A stretch of 64,000 nt of DNA from Nocardia asiatica NBRC 100129 (GCF_000308415.1 NZ_BAFS01000004.1:29153-93152), one strand, 5' to 3'; positions 18,172 to 27,077 are shown, numbered from the stretch's first letter. Numbers and translations are program-made. Notes: generated from the letters alone by a model not told the origin.

Positions 18172-20130
18172 GTGACAGAGCACGTCGAACAACTCGAGTT
18201 CCAGGCAGAGACACATCAGCTGCTCGAGCTGATGATCCATTCCGTCTACTCCAACAAGGACACCTTCCTGCGGGAGCTGATCTCGAATTCCTCCGACGCG
18301 CTGGACAAGCTGCGGCTGGAGTCCTTCCGGGACAAGGACCTGCACGTCGACACCTCCGACCTGCACATCGAGCTGGAGGTCGACAAGGACGATCGGATCC
18401 TGACCGTGCGGGACAACGGCATCGGCATGTCGCGCGCCGAGGTCGTCGACCTGATCGGCACCCTCGCCAAGTCCGGCACCGCCGAACTGCGGAAGAAGCT
18501 GAACGAGGCCAAGTCCGAGGCCGCGGCCGAGGAATTGATCGGCCAGTTCGGGATCGGTTTCTACTCGACTTTCATGGTCGCCGACCAGGTCACGCTCACC
18601 ACCCGCCGCGCGGGGGAGACCACCGGCACCCGCTGGCAGTCGAGCGCGGGCAGCTCCACCTACACGATCGAAGAACTCGACGAGGCCCCGCAGGGCACGT
18701 CGGTCGCGTTGCGGCTCAAGCCGGTGGACGAGGAGGATCATCTCTTCGACTACACCCTGGAGTGGAAGCTGCGGGAGATCGTCAAGAAGTACTCCGACTT
18801 CATCGCGTGGCCGATCCGCATGCAGGTCGAGCGGACCGTCACCGAGGGCGAGGGCGAGGACGCCAAGGAGACGACCATCCTCGAGGACCAGACGCTCAAC
18901 TCCATGAAGGCGCTGTGGACGCGTCCCAAGAGCGAGGTCTCCGACGAGGAGTACAAGGAGTTCTACAAGCACGTCAGCCACGGCTGGGACGATCCGCTGG
19001 AGATCATCCCGATGAAAGCCGAGGGCACCTTCGAGTACCAAGCGCTGCTGTTCATCCCCTCGCACGCGCCGTTCGACCTGTTCACCCGCGAGCACAAGCG
19101 CGGTGTGCAGCTCTACGTCAAGCGGGTGTTCATCATGGACAACTGCGAGGAGCTCATGCCGGAGTACCTGCGGTTCGTCAAGGGCGTGGTGGACGCACAG
19201 GACTTGTCGCTCAACGTCTCCCGGGAGATCTTGCAGCAGGACCGGCAGATCCAGATGATCCGCAAGCGCCTGGTGAAGAAGGTGCTGTCCACGGTCAAGG
19301 ACCTGCAGGGCGCCGAGGACCAGACCAGCTACCAGACGTTCTGGAAGGAGTTCGGCCGCGTCCTGAAGGAGGGCCTGCTCTCGGACTTCGACAATCGCGA
19401 GACCATCCTGCAGGTCTCCTCGTTCGCCTCGACGAATTCCGAGACCGAGCTGACGACGCTGGCCCAGTACGTGGAGCGGATGCCCGAGGGGCAGGACACG
19501 ATCTACTACATGACCGGCGAGACCAGGCAGCAGGTCGAGAGTTCCCCGCATCTGGAGGCGTTCAAGGCCAAGGGCCGCGAGGTGCTGATCCTGACCGATC
19601 CGGTGGACGAGATGTGGGTCGGCTCGGTGCCCGAGTTCGACGGCAAGGCGTTCCAGTCCATCGCCAAGGGCGAGGTCGACCTGGAGACCGAAGAGGAGAA
19701 GAAGGCCTCCGAGGCGCTGCGCGAGCAGCAGGACAAGGACTTCGCCGACGTCCTGACGTGGCTGGGCAAGACGCTGGAGCAGAACGTCAAGGAGGTGCGC
19801 CTGACCAACCGGCTCACCACCTCCCCGGCCTGCCTGGTGGGTGACGTCTTCGACTTCACGCCGATGCTGGAGCGGATGTACCGGGCTTCGGGGCAGGCGC
19901 TGCCGGAGAGCAAGCGGATTCTGGAGCTCAATCCGACCCACCCGCTGGTCACCGGCCTGCGCGACGCGTACGCCGCCAAGAAGGAGGAGGCCGACGCGGG
20001 CACGGCGACGGAGTTGTCGGAGACCGCCGAACTGCTGTTCGGCACGGCGGTGCTGGCCGAGGGCGGTGAGCTGAAGGACCCGGCGCACTTCGCCCACATC
20101 CTGACCGATCGGCTGACGCGTACGTTGTGA
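18172..20130 (+). CDS. htpG: Molecular chaperone HtpG (Hsp90)
   Basis: A 652-residue Hsp90 of bacterial length. The GTG at 18172 begins TEHVEQLEFQAETHQLLELMIHSVYSNKDTFLRELISNSSDALDKLR. GHKL ATPase motifs are seen: NSSDALD near residue 40, DNGIGMS near residue 84 and GQFGIGFYS near residue 124. The middle domain contains LPEYLRFVKGVVDAQDLSLNVSREILQ. A C-terminal dimerisation region is present. The protein folds and stabilises client proteins using ATP in the cytoplasm. It may be cotranscribed with the nuclease gene 26 bases upstream, and a 15-bp terminator hairpin follows. Confidence 0.97.
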   Translation: MTEHVEQLEFQAETHQLLELMIHSVYSNKDTFLRELISNSSDALDKLRLESFRDKDLHVDTSDLHIELEVDKDDRILTVRDNGIGMSRAEVVDLIGTLAKSGTAELRKKLNEAKSEAAAEELIGQFGIGFYSTFMVADQVTLTTRRAGETTGTRWQSSAGSSTYTIEELDEAPQGTSVALRLKPVDEEDHLFDYTLEWKLREIVKKYSDFIAWPIRMQVERTVTEGEGEDAKETTILEDQTLNSMKALWTRPKSEVSDEEYKEFYKHVSHGWDDPLEIIPMKAEGTFEYQALLFIPSHAPFDLFTREHKRGVQLYVKRVFIMDNCEELMPEYLRFVKGVVDAQDLSLNVSREILQQDRQIQMIRKRLVKKVLSTVKDLQGAEDQTSYQTFWKEFGRVLKEGLLSDFDNRETILQVSSFASTNSETELTTLAQYVERMPEGQDTIYYMTGETRQQVESSPHLEAFKAKGREVLILTDPVDEMWVGSVPEFDGKAFQSIAKGEVDLETEEEKKASEALREQQDKDFADVLTWLGKTLEQNVKEVRLTNRLTTSPACLVGDVFDFTPMLERMYRASGQALPESKRILELNPTHPLVTGLRDAYAAKKEEADAGTATELSETAELLFGTAVLAEGGELKDPAHFAHILTDRLTRTL

Positions 20131-20135
20131 ACCGT

Positions 20136-20173
20136 CCGCGGCCGGAGGACCACTCGGCGTCCTCCGGCCGCGG
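20136..20173 (+). terminator. Terminator of htpG
   Basis: A perfect 15-bp GC-rich inverted repeat (20136-20150 and 20159-20173) with an 8-base loop starts 6 bases after the htpG stop. There is no T run, as is common in high-GC actinobacteria. Confidence 0.75.
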
Positions 20174-20296
20174 CGGCGCGATGGTTTCGGCGATTTCCCG
20201 GTTACGGTGGCCGTCGGGGTGGCATATTCGCAGGACTGGGGAGTTCGCCCCCGGGTGGCGCGGTTAGATGTGGATGCCTGAAAGGATCGTCACAAC

Positions 20297-21115
20297 ATGT
20301 CCGCAAACCCGCTTGCCGTGGCCGAGCCATGGGATCTCGTCGCCGACGGATATGCCGACTTCGCACCCGCCATCATGCGACCGTTCGCGGCACGGGCGCT
20401 CGAGTTCGCCTCGCTGTCGTCGCAGTCGCGGATCCTGGACGTCGCGGCGGGACCGGGGACGCTCAGTCTGCTGGCCGCAGGCCACGTGGCGCAGGTCGAG
20501 GCCATCGATTTCTCCGAGCCGATGATCGCGCGACTGGCGAGGGACGCCGCTGCCGCCGGGTGGACGAATGTCCGTGCGCGGGTGGGTGACGGACAGGACT
20601 TGCCGTACGAACCCGACCGGTTCGACGCCGGGTTCTCCATGTTCGGACTGATGTTCTTTCCCGACCGGGCCCGGGGGTTCGCCGAGTTGTTCCGGGTGTT
20701 GCGGCCGGGCGGCACGGCGGTGGTGTCGAGCTGGGCTCCGATCGCAGACTCGCCGCTGATGCGAATGATGTTCGGCGCCTTGACCGCGGCCGACCCGAAC
20801 ATCCAGGAGCCGCAACCGAATTTCCTGAGCCTGGAGAATCCGGAGGTCTTCGAATCCGAGATGCGCGGCGCGGGTTTCGAAGCCGTGTCCATCCAGCGGC
20901 ATTCCATCGCGCTCACCTTCGAGAGCCCGGAGAAGATGTGGGAAGCCATGGTGCGCAGCAGCGCCCCGCTGGAACTCATGCGCCACAGCGTGAGCGCGGA
21001 GGTCTGGGCTCGGCGCACCGCGGTCATGAAGGCGTTTCTGGCGGAGAAGTACCGGCCCAACTGTCCGTTGTCCACCACGGCGTACCTGGGCATCGGACAC
21101 AAGCCGCAGGGCTGA
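20297..21115 (+). CDS. Class I SAM-dependent methyltransferase
   Basis: A 272-residue methyltransferase of the methyltransf_11/25 type. Motif I ILDVAAGPGTLSLLA lies near residue 46, motif II VEAIDFSEPMIARLAR near residue 66, the acidic residue is in VGDGQDLPYEPDRFDAGFSMFGLMFFPD, and the post-motif LRPGGTAVVSSW lies near residue 133. The C-terminal third, which usually selects the substrate, is not recognisable, so the acceptor molecule is unknown. The ATG at 20297 has GAAAGGA upstream. It stands alone and converges on the SDR gene with a hairpin in between. Confidence 0.88.
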   Translation: MSANPLAVAEPWDLVADGYADFAPAIMRPFAARALEFASLSSQSRILDVAAGPGTLSLLAAGHVAQVEAIDFSEPMIARLARDAAAAGWTNVRARVGDGQDLPYEPDRFDAGFSMFGLMFFPDRARGFAELFRVLRPGGTAVVSSWAPIADSPLMRMMFGALTAADPNIQEPQPNFLSLENPEVFESEMRGAGFEAVSIQRHSIALTFESPEKMWEAMVRSSAPLELMRHSVSAEVWARRTAVMKAFLAEKYRPNCPLSTTAYLGIGHKPQG

Positions 21116-21123
21116 TAAAAGCG

Positions 21124-21155
21124 GCGCGCGGCCCTTCCGAGAAAGGACCGCGCGC
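21124..21155 (-). terminator. Hairpin between convergent methyltransferase and SDR genes
   Basis: The inverted repeat 21124-21136 / 21143-21155 has 12 pairs with one mismatch. On the minus strand it is followed by CCGCTTTTA, so it looks like the terminator of the SDR gene. It may also stop the methyltransferase transcript. Confidence 0.7.
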
Positions 21156-21176
21156 GGCCGGAACAGCGCGGTGGGA

Positions 21177-21944
21177 TTACCGCGGGGCCATGCGCAGCGC
21201 GCCGTCCATGCGGATGGTCTCGCCGTTGAGGTAGTCGTGCTCGACGATGTACTGCGACAGCTGCGCGTACTCGTCCGGACGGCCCAGGCGCGACGGGAAG
21301 GGCACGCCCGCCTCGAGGCCCTTGCGGTACTCCTCGGTGACGCCGGCGAGCATCGGGGTGTCGATGATGCCGGGGGCGATGGTGTTCACCCGGATGCCGA
21401 ACTGGGCCAGGTCGCGCGCGGCCGGCACGGTCATGCCGTGCACGCCGCCCTTGGAGGCGGAGTAGGCGATCTGGCCGATCTGGCCCTCGAATGCGGCGAC
21501 CGAGGCGGTGTTGATGATCACGCCGCGCTGGCCGTATTCGTCCACGGCGTCGGTCTTGGCGATCGCGTCGGCGGCCAGCCGCATGACGTTGAAGGTGCCG
21601 AGCAGGTTCACCGTGATGACCGTGCGGAACAGCTCCAGATCGTGCGGGCCGTTCTTGGACAGGATGCGGCCCGCCCAGCCGACGCCTGCGCAGTTGACCA
21701 CGATGCGCAGCGGCGCGCCGGATTCGACGACCTGCGCCACGGCGGCGCCGACCTCGTCGTTGCTGGTGACATCGGCGGGAATGAGGGTGACCCCGTCCGG
21801 CACGCTGTCGCCTGCGCGCTCGATCGACTGCGGCACGTCGAGTCCGAAGACGGTGGCGCCGAGATCGGCGAAACGCTTGGCGGTGGCGGCGCCGAGGCCC
21901 GATGCGCCTCCGGTGACAATGGCGGCGGAACCCGAAATCTCCAC
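21177..21944 (-). CDS. Short-chain dehydrogenase (3-hydroxyacyl-CoA dehydrogenase type)
   Basis: A 255-residue SDR. The GTG at 21944 is preferred because GAGAGGA lies just upstream and the protein then begins at the first beta strand (EISGSAAIVTGGASGLGAATAKRF, the TGxxxGxG cofactor motif). The catalytic residues are N (VNCAG), S (INTASVAAFEG), and Y and K in YSASKGGVHGMTVPAARDLA. The sequence resembles the type II 3-hydroxyacyl-CoA dehydrogenase (HSD17B10-like) group, which uses NAD and acts in fatty-acid or branched-chain oxidation. The precise substrate is inferred. It is divergent from a TetR gene 276 bases away, a possible regulator. Confidence 0.9.
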   Translation of the reverse strand: MEISGSAAIVTGGASGLGAATAKRFADLGATVFGLDVPQSIERAGDSVPDGVTLIPADVTSNDEVGAAVAQVVESGAPLRIVVNCAGVGWAGRILSKNGPHDLELFRTVITVNLLGTFNVMRLAADAIAKTDAVDEYGQRGVIINTASVAAFEGQIGQIAYSASKGGVHGMTVPAARDLAQFGIRVNTIAPGIIDTPMLAGVTEEYRKGLEAGVPFPSRLGRPDEYAQLSQYIVEHDYLNGETIRMDGALRMAPR

Positions 21945-22219
21945 GATGGTCCTCTCGTTCGTGACAGCCAGTTGGCCTTTCGTCAATTGCACCCTAACCG
22001 GTGGCGGACGCGCGGCCCCGCACGGCTCCCTCGCCTCGCCGCCCGTCGGCGAACTATTTGCGAACATGAATGTTCCCCGGTGTTGCCGTCACGCTGCGGG
22101 CGCTGCGCCGTCCGGGCGCGTGCGCTCGCCGCGCCGCGCACCCTGTGCGCCGGATTCGCGGAACCGACCGCGCAGAATGGAGCAGCCCAGTCAGCTCGAC
22201 CGAACACCGGAGTCACCGT

Positions 22220-22891
22220 ATGACCGAATCGGCCACCAGCGCACGCCTCCCGCGGGGTAGGCACGGACTGCCGCGCGAGCAGGTGATCGCCTCACAGCGC
22301 GAGCGGATTCTCGTCGCGACGGCGGAGGCCATGGCCGAGAACGGTTACATCGGGACGTCGGTCGCGGCGATCCTGAAGCGGGCGGGCGTGTCGCGGGAGA
22401 CCTTCTACGAGCAGTTCCGTTCCAAAGAGGACTGTTTCGAAGCCGCCTACGAGCGCGCTGTGCAGCTTTTGCTCGACCGGATCGCCGAGGCCACCGAGAC
22501 GGAGGACGGCGCGCCGAACGGCGGGGACCCGATGGCTGGTATGGACCGGATCCTGCGGGCCTACCTGCAATACCTGGTGGACGACCCGGCCAGCGCACGA
22601 CTGTTCTTGGTCGAGGTCTTCGCGGTGGGATCCGCGGCCATCGCGCGCCGCGCCCAACTGCAGGAACGGTTCGTGGAGCTGATCGCCGCCGTGCTGGACG
22701 CGCGGACCGAGCCGCAGCGCTTCGCCTGCCAGGCCCTGGCCGCCGCGGTGGGTTCGATGGTCACCGCTCGGATCGCGGCGGGGGACTCGGCCGGTCTGCT
22801 CGCGCTGCGGGAACCGCTGCTGGATCTGTTGCGGCGAGGTGGCCGACTGTACGGGGCGGCTCTGGTGCCCTCCGGCGAGCCCTCCGCGTGA
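22220..22891 (+). CDS. TetR/AcrR-family transcriptional regulator
   Basis: A 223-residue regulator with an N-terminal TetR helix-turn-helix near residues 28-75 (RERILVATAEAMAENGYIGTSVAAILKRAGVSRETFYEQFRSKEDCFEAAY). The C-terminal helical domain would bind an unknown effector. The ATG at 22220 gives a normal pre-helix tail (RLPRGRHGLPREQV). It is divergent from the SDR gene, which it may control. Its last 131 bases overlap, in antisense, the end of the manganese exporter gene. Confidence 0.9.
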   Translation: MTESATSARLPRGRHGLPREQVIASQRERILVATAEAMAENGYIGTSVAAILKRAGVSRETFYEQFRSKEDCFEAAYERAVQLLLDRIAEATETEDGAPNGGDPMAGMDRILRAYLQYLVDDPASARLFLVEVFAVGSAAIARRAQLQERFVELIAAVLDARTEPQRFACQALAAAVGSMVTARIAAGDSAGLLALREPLLDLLRRGGRLYGAALVPSGEPSA

Positions 22892-23534
22892 GCAACAGCG
22901 CCGCACCGGCGAGCGCGGGAGCGACCGTCGCGAGCCCGGCGACGGCGGCGCCGCCGAGCGCCGGTGTGGCCGCGCCGAGCAGGGTCGCCGCACCGAAGTA
23001 GAGGAACAGCAGGCCCGAGCCGATGCCGATCGCGTGCTCCGGCAGATGCTTGCCGACCAGGATGCCGACCGCGATGGCGAGCGCGTCGGCGGCGACCATG
23101 CCGATGGTCGAGCCGAGCCACACGCCCACCCAGTCGTAGTCGGTGGCCAGCGCGGCGGTCGCGAACATGGTCCGGTCGCCCAGTTCGGCGAGCAGGAACG
23201 CGGACAGCACCACGAAGAACGGCGCGCCACCGGCCTTCGGCGGTTTCGGCGCCGCGTCGTCGTCGGGGCCGAAGTGCTCGCGCAGCGTCCACAGGCCGAC
23301 GGCCAGGAAGGTGAGCGCGGCGATCAGCGCGATCGTCCTGGTGGGCAGCGCGGCGCCGAGGAAATGGCCGACGCCGACCGAGATCAGGTGAACCGCGGCG
23401 GAGGCCGTCGCGATGCCGCCCAGCACCACCCACCAGCGATAGCGCAGCGCGAACGTCAGCGCCATCAGCTGGGACTTGTCGCCCAGTTCGGCGAGAAAGA
23501 CGATGCCGATACTCAGCAAGACGGTGGTGATCAT
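22761..23534 (-). CDS. TMEM165/GDT1-family manganese exporter
   Basis: A 257-residue, six-helix membrane protein with the two family signatures E-x-G-D-(K/R)-(S/T): FLAELGDKSQLMALTFALRY near residue 14 and FLLAELGDRTMFATAALA near residue 110. Homologues export Mn2+ (or exchange Ca2+/Mn2+ for protons). The start ATG 23534 is set by the first helix ITTVLLSIGIVFLAEL. An RNA closely resembling a yybP-ykoY manganese riboswitch lies in the leader, supporting Mn2+-controlled export. The C-terminal tail (RRARRRAPEPPRTVGH...) runs 131 bases into the antisense of the TetR gene. Confidence 0.9.
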   Translation of the reverse strand: MITTVLLSIGIVFLAELGDKSQLMALTFALRYRWWVVLGGIATASAAVHLISVGVGHFLGAALPTRTIALIAALTFLAVGLWTLREHFGPDDDAAPKPPKAGGAPFFVVLSAFLLAELGDRTMFATAALATDYDWVGVWLGSTIGMVAADALAIAVGILVGKHLPEHAIGIGSGLLFLYFGAATLLGAATPALGGAAVAGLATVAPALAGAALLLTRRARRRAPEPPRTVGHLAATDPAAVPAARADRPSPPPRSER

Positions 23535-23614
23535 GTGTGGCGGCTCCCAAGTCTCCGGCCTGCCGGTCGGAGATACGGGTAGCCTCCGGCCGACAACGAA
23601 ATGGTTGTCCAGGC

Positions 23615-23721
23615 CGAAGGTCTCGCCCACCGGCCAACGCCGGTTCACACAGCCGGACCCCAGCCCCTGGGGACCGGCGGGTCAGTATGTCGACTGTGCG
23701 ATTGGGGGCTACTCCCCTTCG
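23615..23721 (-). ncRNA. yybP-ykoY-type manganese riboswitch (candidate)
   Basis: On the minus strand the leader of the TMEM165/GDT1 gene contains CGAAGGGGAGTAGC (beginning at 23721) and GGGCGAGACCTTCG (ending at 23615). These are the two conserved ends of the yybP-ykoY aptamer: the GGGGAGUAG strand and the GCGAGACC strand. CGAAGG (23721-23716) and CCTTCG (23620-23615) pair as the closing P1 helix. Other hairpins, including an ACAACC-loop stem, lie between the aptamer and the ATG at 23534. This RNA class senses Mn2+ and turns on Mn exporters, matching the downstream gene. Confidence 0.82.
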
Positions 23722-23828
23722 CTGCAGCCGACTCTACCTCGGGGATTCCGCTCTTGCCAACCCGCTGTAGGCGAAATCGCAATGCGCACAATAAGTTTGG
23801 CGATCCAAGCGGTGAATTTCGGGTACCC

Positions 23829-24356
23829 TCACGCGGCCAGCAGCATAGCCAGAACCGCGGTGTCGGGATCGCTGATCGGATCGAGTCCGACCCGGCTGAC
23901 CAGCGAGGTGACCGTTCCGTCCGACTCCGCCTCGGCCCACGCGGCGCGGTGTTCGAGCCCCAGATGGGGCACGCCGGGCAGCAGGACGCAGCCGGATGCC
24001 GCACCCGTGCACTCGGGCAGCGACGGGCGGGTCTCGGACGGAGGATGAAGCATGAGCAACGCGGGTGGCACGTGTTCGGCGAACCGGCCCGGCTCCACCG
24101 CCTCCTCGCCCAGAACGGGACCTTCGGCCAGCACCAAGCCGACGGTGCCCGGGGCCGGGTCGTCGGGCAAGTCCTCGCGGACGCCGAACACCGTCGAGGT
24201 CGTCAGCAGTCCGGGTAGCGTGGCCACGCGCACCGCCAGCACGAGCACTTGCGCCCACTCCTTGGTGGTGTCCGGCCAGCGGCCGGAGATCAAGAAGCCC
24301 CGCAGCGACCCGCGCGAATGGAACGGCGTGATGCCGATCGGTTCGTTCGTGCGCAT
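23829..24356 (-). CDS. Conserved hypothetical protein next to sodA
   Basis: A 175-residue protein. The ATG at 24356 has GGGAGG five bases upstream. It reads MRTNEPIGITPFHSRGSLRGFLISGRWPDTTKEWAQVLVLAVRVA and ends DPDTAVLAMLLAA. No membrane segment or recognised motif is visible, and two cysteines occur in PECTGAASGCVLLPG. Length and position beside sodA recall M. tuberculosis Rv3847 (function unknown); this is a synteny-based guess. It is separated from sodA by 310 bases containing a terminator. Confidence 0.65.
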   Translation of the reverse strand: MRTNEPIGITPFHSRGSLRGFLISGRWPDTTKEWAQVLVLAVRVATLPGLLTTSTVFGVREDLPDDPAPGTVGLVLAEGPVLGEEAVEPGRFAEHVPPALLMLHPPSETRPSLPECTGAASGCVLLPGVPHLGLEHRAAWAEAESDGTVTSLVSRVGLDPISDPDTAVLAMLLAA

Positions 24357-24666
24357 TTCTGCCTCCCGTTTGCCGAACCCGGGGGCGACCTTGCCCGTCC
24401 CTTTGGTGTGGATTTCCCGAATATGAACCACGAGTCACCTGGCACACAAGTACCAAAGAGTGCCAATCGGACAGCCGGGAACCGAGCGGGAAGCAATCGG
24501 CCTGCGTACGCGGTGAATCGCGCTCGACCTCGCCGAGCCCGCACTCGTGGCCGGTGGGACATGGCCCCGGCAAAGCGCCCGCGTCGCGAGAAACAGAACG
24601 GGCCCGCGATTCCGGCGCGCGTGGCGCGACGGAATCGCGGACCCGGTTCCGGTGTGCCGAGTCGGC
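24357..24666. other. Intergenic region between the hypothetical gene and sodA
   Basis: The stretch contains the sodA terminator hairpin (24600-24644) and the promoter region of the hypothetical gene. No further gene is apparent. Confidence 0.45.
24600..24644 (-). terminator. Terminator of sodA
   Basis: A 15-bp stem with a single G-U-type mismatch (24600-24614 / 24630-24644) and a 15-base loop is followed on the minus strand by the T-rich GTTCTGTTTCTC. It lies 22 bases after the sodA stop. Confidence 0.8.
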
Positions 24667-25290
24667 TCAGCCGAAGATGAGGCCCTTGGCCTGCGACGTC
24701 GCCTTGGCGAAGCGCTCCTGGACGTCGGCCCAATTGACCACGTTCCAGAACGCGGTGACGTAGTCCGCCTTGACGTTCTTGTACTGCAGGTAGAAGGCGT
24801 GCTCCCACATGTCGACCTGCAGCAGCGGGATGATGCCCAGCGGAACGTTGGCCTGCTGGTCGTAGAGCTGGAAGGTCAGCAGCTTCTGGCCGAGGGTGTC
24901 GAAGCCGAGCACCGCCCAGCCGGAACCCTGCAGACCGTTGGCCGCCGCGGTGAACTGCGCGCGGAATTTGTCGAACGAGCCGAACTGATCGTCGATCGCC
25001 GCGGCCAGCTCGCCGACCGGCTTGTCACCGCCGTTGGGGGAGAGGTTCTTCCACCAGATCGAGTGGTTGACGTGCCCACCCAGGTGGAACGCGAGGTTCT
25101 TCTCGTGCAGGAAGATGGCGCTGTGATCGCCCGACTCGCGAGCGGCTTCCAGCTTCTCCAACGCGGTGTTCGCGCCGGCGACGTAAGCGGCGTGGTGCTT
25201 GGAATGATGAAGCTCGTTGATCTGCCCGGAGATGTGGGGCTCCAGGGCGCTGTAGTCGTAATCCAGATCTGGCAGCGTGTACTCAGCCAC
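24667..25290 (-). CDS. sodA: Superoxide dismutase, mycobacterial-type, predicted Mn-dependent
   Basis: The GTG at 25290 (AGGGA upstream) gives exactly 207 residues, the length of M. tuberculosis SodA. Metal ligands fall at the same numbers: His28, His76, Asp160 ([11 protein letters not shown]) and His164. Position 145, His in the M. tuberculosis iron enzyme, is Gln here ([10 protein letters not shown]), as in manganese-containing actinobacterial homologues, so Mn is predicted. The enzyme converts superoxide to oxygen and hydrogen peroxide. Mycobacterial SodA is found extracellularly without a classical signal, and no signal is seen here. A terminator follows. Confidence 0.96.
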   Translation of the reverse strand: MAEYTLPDLDYDYSALEPHISGQINELHHSKHHAAYVAGANTALEKLEAARESGDHSAIFLHEKNLAFHLGGHVNHSIWWKNLSPNGGDKPVGELAAAIDDQFGSFDKFRAQFTAAANGLQGSGWAVLGFDTLGQKLLTFQLYDQQANVPLGIIPLLQVDMWEHAFYLQYKNVKADYVTAFWNVVNWADVQERFAKATSQAKGLIFG

Positions 25291-25481
25291 GATGTCCCTT
25301 CCTATGTCGGGCTGGATGTGCCCGTTGTTCCGTGCACAGCCAACCATCATTCGTACACCCGGTCGATTCCAACCTGGGCCGACCTCCGCGCATTCCGGTG
25401 ACGCCGTTCACACGGAGCCGGTCGCGCTCCGTCCCATCACACACATCGGCACCACTGGAAACGCACGCGTAGCATCGAACC

Positions 25482-26162
25482 ATGTCGTGGTACGACGAAC
25501 TAGTCGGGCGGCTCAGCCTTCCCGAACCCGCCATGGTCGCTCCCGAGCGAGCGCTTCCCGGCCGGGCGGAGCCGCTCGACGTGCCGGATACCCACTACGT
25601 GAACGGGCACCCGATCCACCCGCCGTTTCCCGAAGGGCTGCGAATCGCGGTTGTCGCGATGGGCTGTTTCTGGGGCGCGGAGAAGGGTTTCTGGGAACTC
25701 GGCGGCGTCTACACCACCGCGGTCGGTTACGTCGGCGGATACACGCCGAATCCCACCTACGAAGAGGTCTGCAGCGGGCGCACGGGTCACACGGAAGCGG
25801 TGCTCGTCGTGTTCGATCCGGCGGTGATCGGCTATGCGGGCATACTCCAGCACTTCTGGGAGAACCACGATCCCACCCAAGGCATGCGCCAGGGCAACGA
25901 CCGTGGCACCCAATACCGTTCCGCCGTCTTCACCTTCGATGCCGAGCAGGCCGAACTGGTCCGCTCCACCGCCGAGGCATACGGCAAGCGCCTCGCGGCG
26001 GCGGGCTATGGCCGGATCACCACGGAGATCGCGCCGCTGCCCGGGCTGGCGGCCTTCTACTACGCCGAGGGCTATCACCAGCAGTATCTGGCGAAGAACC
26101 CCGGCGGATATTGCCCGGTGCACGCCACCGGAGTGAGCTGCCCGGTCGGCCTGGGCGCCTGA
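25482..26162 (+). CDS. msrA: Peptide-methionine (S)-S-oxide reductase
   Basis: A 226-residue MsrA. The catalytic cysteine is in the signature [13 protein letters not shown] near residue 62, followed by [27 protein letters not shown] and [28 protein letters not shown]-terminal cysteines ([16 protein letters not shown]) probably resolve the active-site disulfide. The enzyme repairs oxidised methionine with thioredoxin. It is divergent from sodA across a 190-base region, so two oxidative-defence genes share an upstream region. The ATG at 25482 fits the family N-terminus. Confidence 0.96.
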   Translation: MSWYDELVGRLSLPEPAMVAPERALPGRAEPLDVPDTHYVNGHPIHPPFPEGLRIAVVAMGCFWGAEKGFWELGGVYTTAVGYVGGYTPNPTYEEVCSGRTGHTEAVLVVFDPAVIGYAGILQHFWENHDPTQGMRQGNDRGTQYRSAVFTFDAEQAELVRSTAEAYGKRLAAAGYGRITTEIAPLPGLAAFYYAEGYHQQYLAKNPGGYCPVHATGVSCPVGLGA

Positions 26163-26255
26163 AGCCGGGCGCGACACCGCACGGCCGCTTTCGCGGGCGT
26201 GCGGTCCGATCCGCTGCTCCGGAGGGTTTCGGTTTCCGCTGCTCCGGACGGTTCG

Positions 26256-26867
26256 TTACAGCGGCGGCGCGATGCCAGGACGGGTTGCCCGTGGATCGCC
26301 CGCGTCGTGCGCCCGCCACCATCGCGCGCCGCCCGCGATGAACTCCGCCAGCGGGATCTGTTTGCCCCGCGAATCGTGCACCAGGATGTCGTCGAACCAC
26401 ACTCGGACATCCAGTTCGCGCGGATCGATGCCCTCTTCTTGGGAGAACTCCAGCACGTGCGTGGACGAGTGATCGCCGATCCGGGCGTCGAAACTGAGCA
26501 GTTCGCTCCACAGCGCCCAGCCGCTGTCGTCCAGATCGATGAACTCCCAGCCGTGCAGCCGCCCGCCGCCGAAACTGCGGATGGCCTCGTCCAGACCGTC
26601 CAGTTGCAGCGGTAGCACCTGGGGTTCCAAGTCGTCCCAGTGCTGGGTCCGCAGTGAGGCGGCGACCCGGCTCACGCCGGTGAACGTCACCTGCACGCGG
26701 TAGTCCTCGGCCGCCGTCCCTTCCTCGGGGAGGGTCAGCACTTCGAGGTCGAGGCGCAGTTCGTTGGCGGTCTCGTCGACCGCGAGGCCGAGGCAGGTGG
26801 CCTCGGACAACGCGACGTTGAGTCCTTCGGTGTCCATTCCGTGGCGAAGCCCCCTGCTCACGTTCAT
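26256..26867 (-). CDS. Conserved hypothetical protein
   Basis: A 203-residue soluble, acidic protein that I do not assign to a family. It reads like a mostly beta protein: EANELRLDLEVLTLP, YRVQVTFTGVSRVAASL, WEFIDLDDSGWALWSELLSFD, STHVLEFSQEE and LDVRVWFDDILVHDSRGKQIPL. There is no signal, membrane segment or cysteine cluster. The start at 26867 is uncertain, since an ATG at 26837 is also possible. It converges on msrA and its upstream side faces the 512-base structured intergenic region. Confidence 0.7.
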   Translation of the reverse strand: MNVSRGLRHGMDTEGLNVALSEATCLGLAVDETANELRLDLEVLTLPEEGTAAEDYRVQVTFTGVSRVAASLRTQHWDDLEPQVLPLQLDGLDEAIRSFGGGRLHGWEFIDLDDSGWALWSELLSFDARIGDHSSTHVLEFSQEEGIDPRELDVRVWFDDILVHDSRGKQIPLAEFIAGGARWWRAHDAGDPRATRPGIAPPL

Positions 26868-27002
26868 GCGCCCAGGCTACCGATCGCGCCCGCCGGATCG
26901 CGGTATTTCGGCGGCGTCTGAATTCGATGGAACCGAACGCGCCCGCGCTCCGTCCAAGTAGATATCGGGACCTCTCGGCCGCAGGTTTCCGATGTCGGCG
27001 AC

Positions 27003-27052
27003 GAATGGCCGCTCCGGGATGGATATGGAGGGGAGTCCCGGATCGGCCATTC
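27003..27052 (+). other. Two-segment hairpin in the upstream leader
   Basis: Arms 27003-27011 and 27044-27052 pair over 9 bp. After a 2x2 internal loop, 27014-27019 pairs with 27036-27041 over 6 bp, closing a 16-base loop. It could be part of an RNA or a protein-binding site. Confidence 0.5.
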
Positions 27053-27077
27053 GCATCGCTCGCTAGGGGATCGATCA

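Noticed and set aside
18115..20097. 660-codon open frame antisense to htpG
   Set aside because: The plus strand encodes a full-length Hsp90. The antisense product is a Leu/Gly/Arg-rich shadow.
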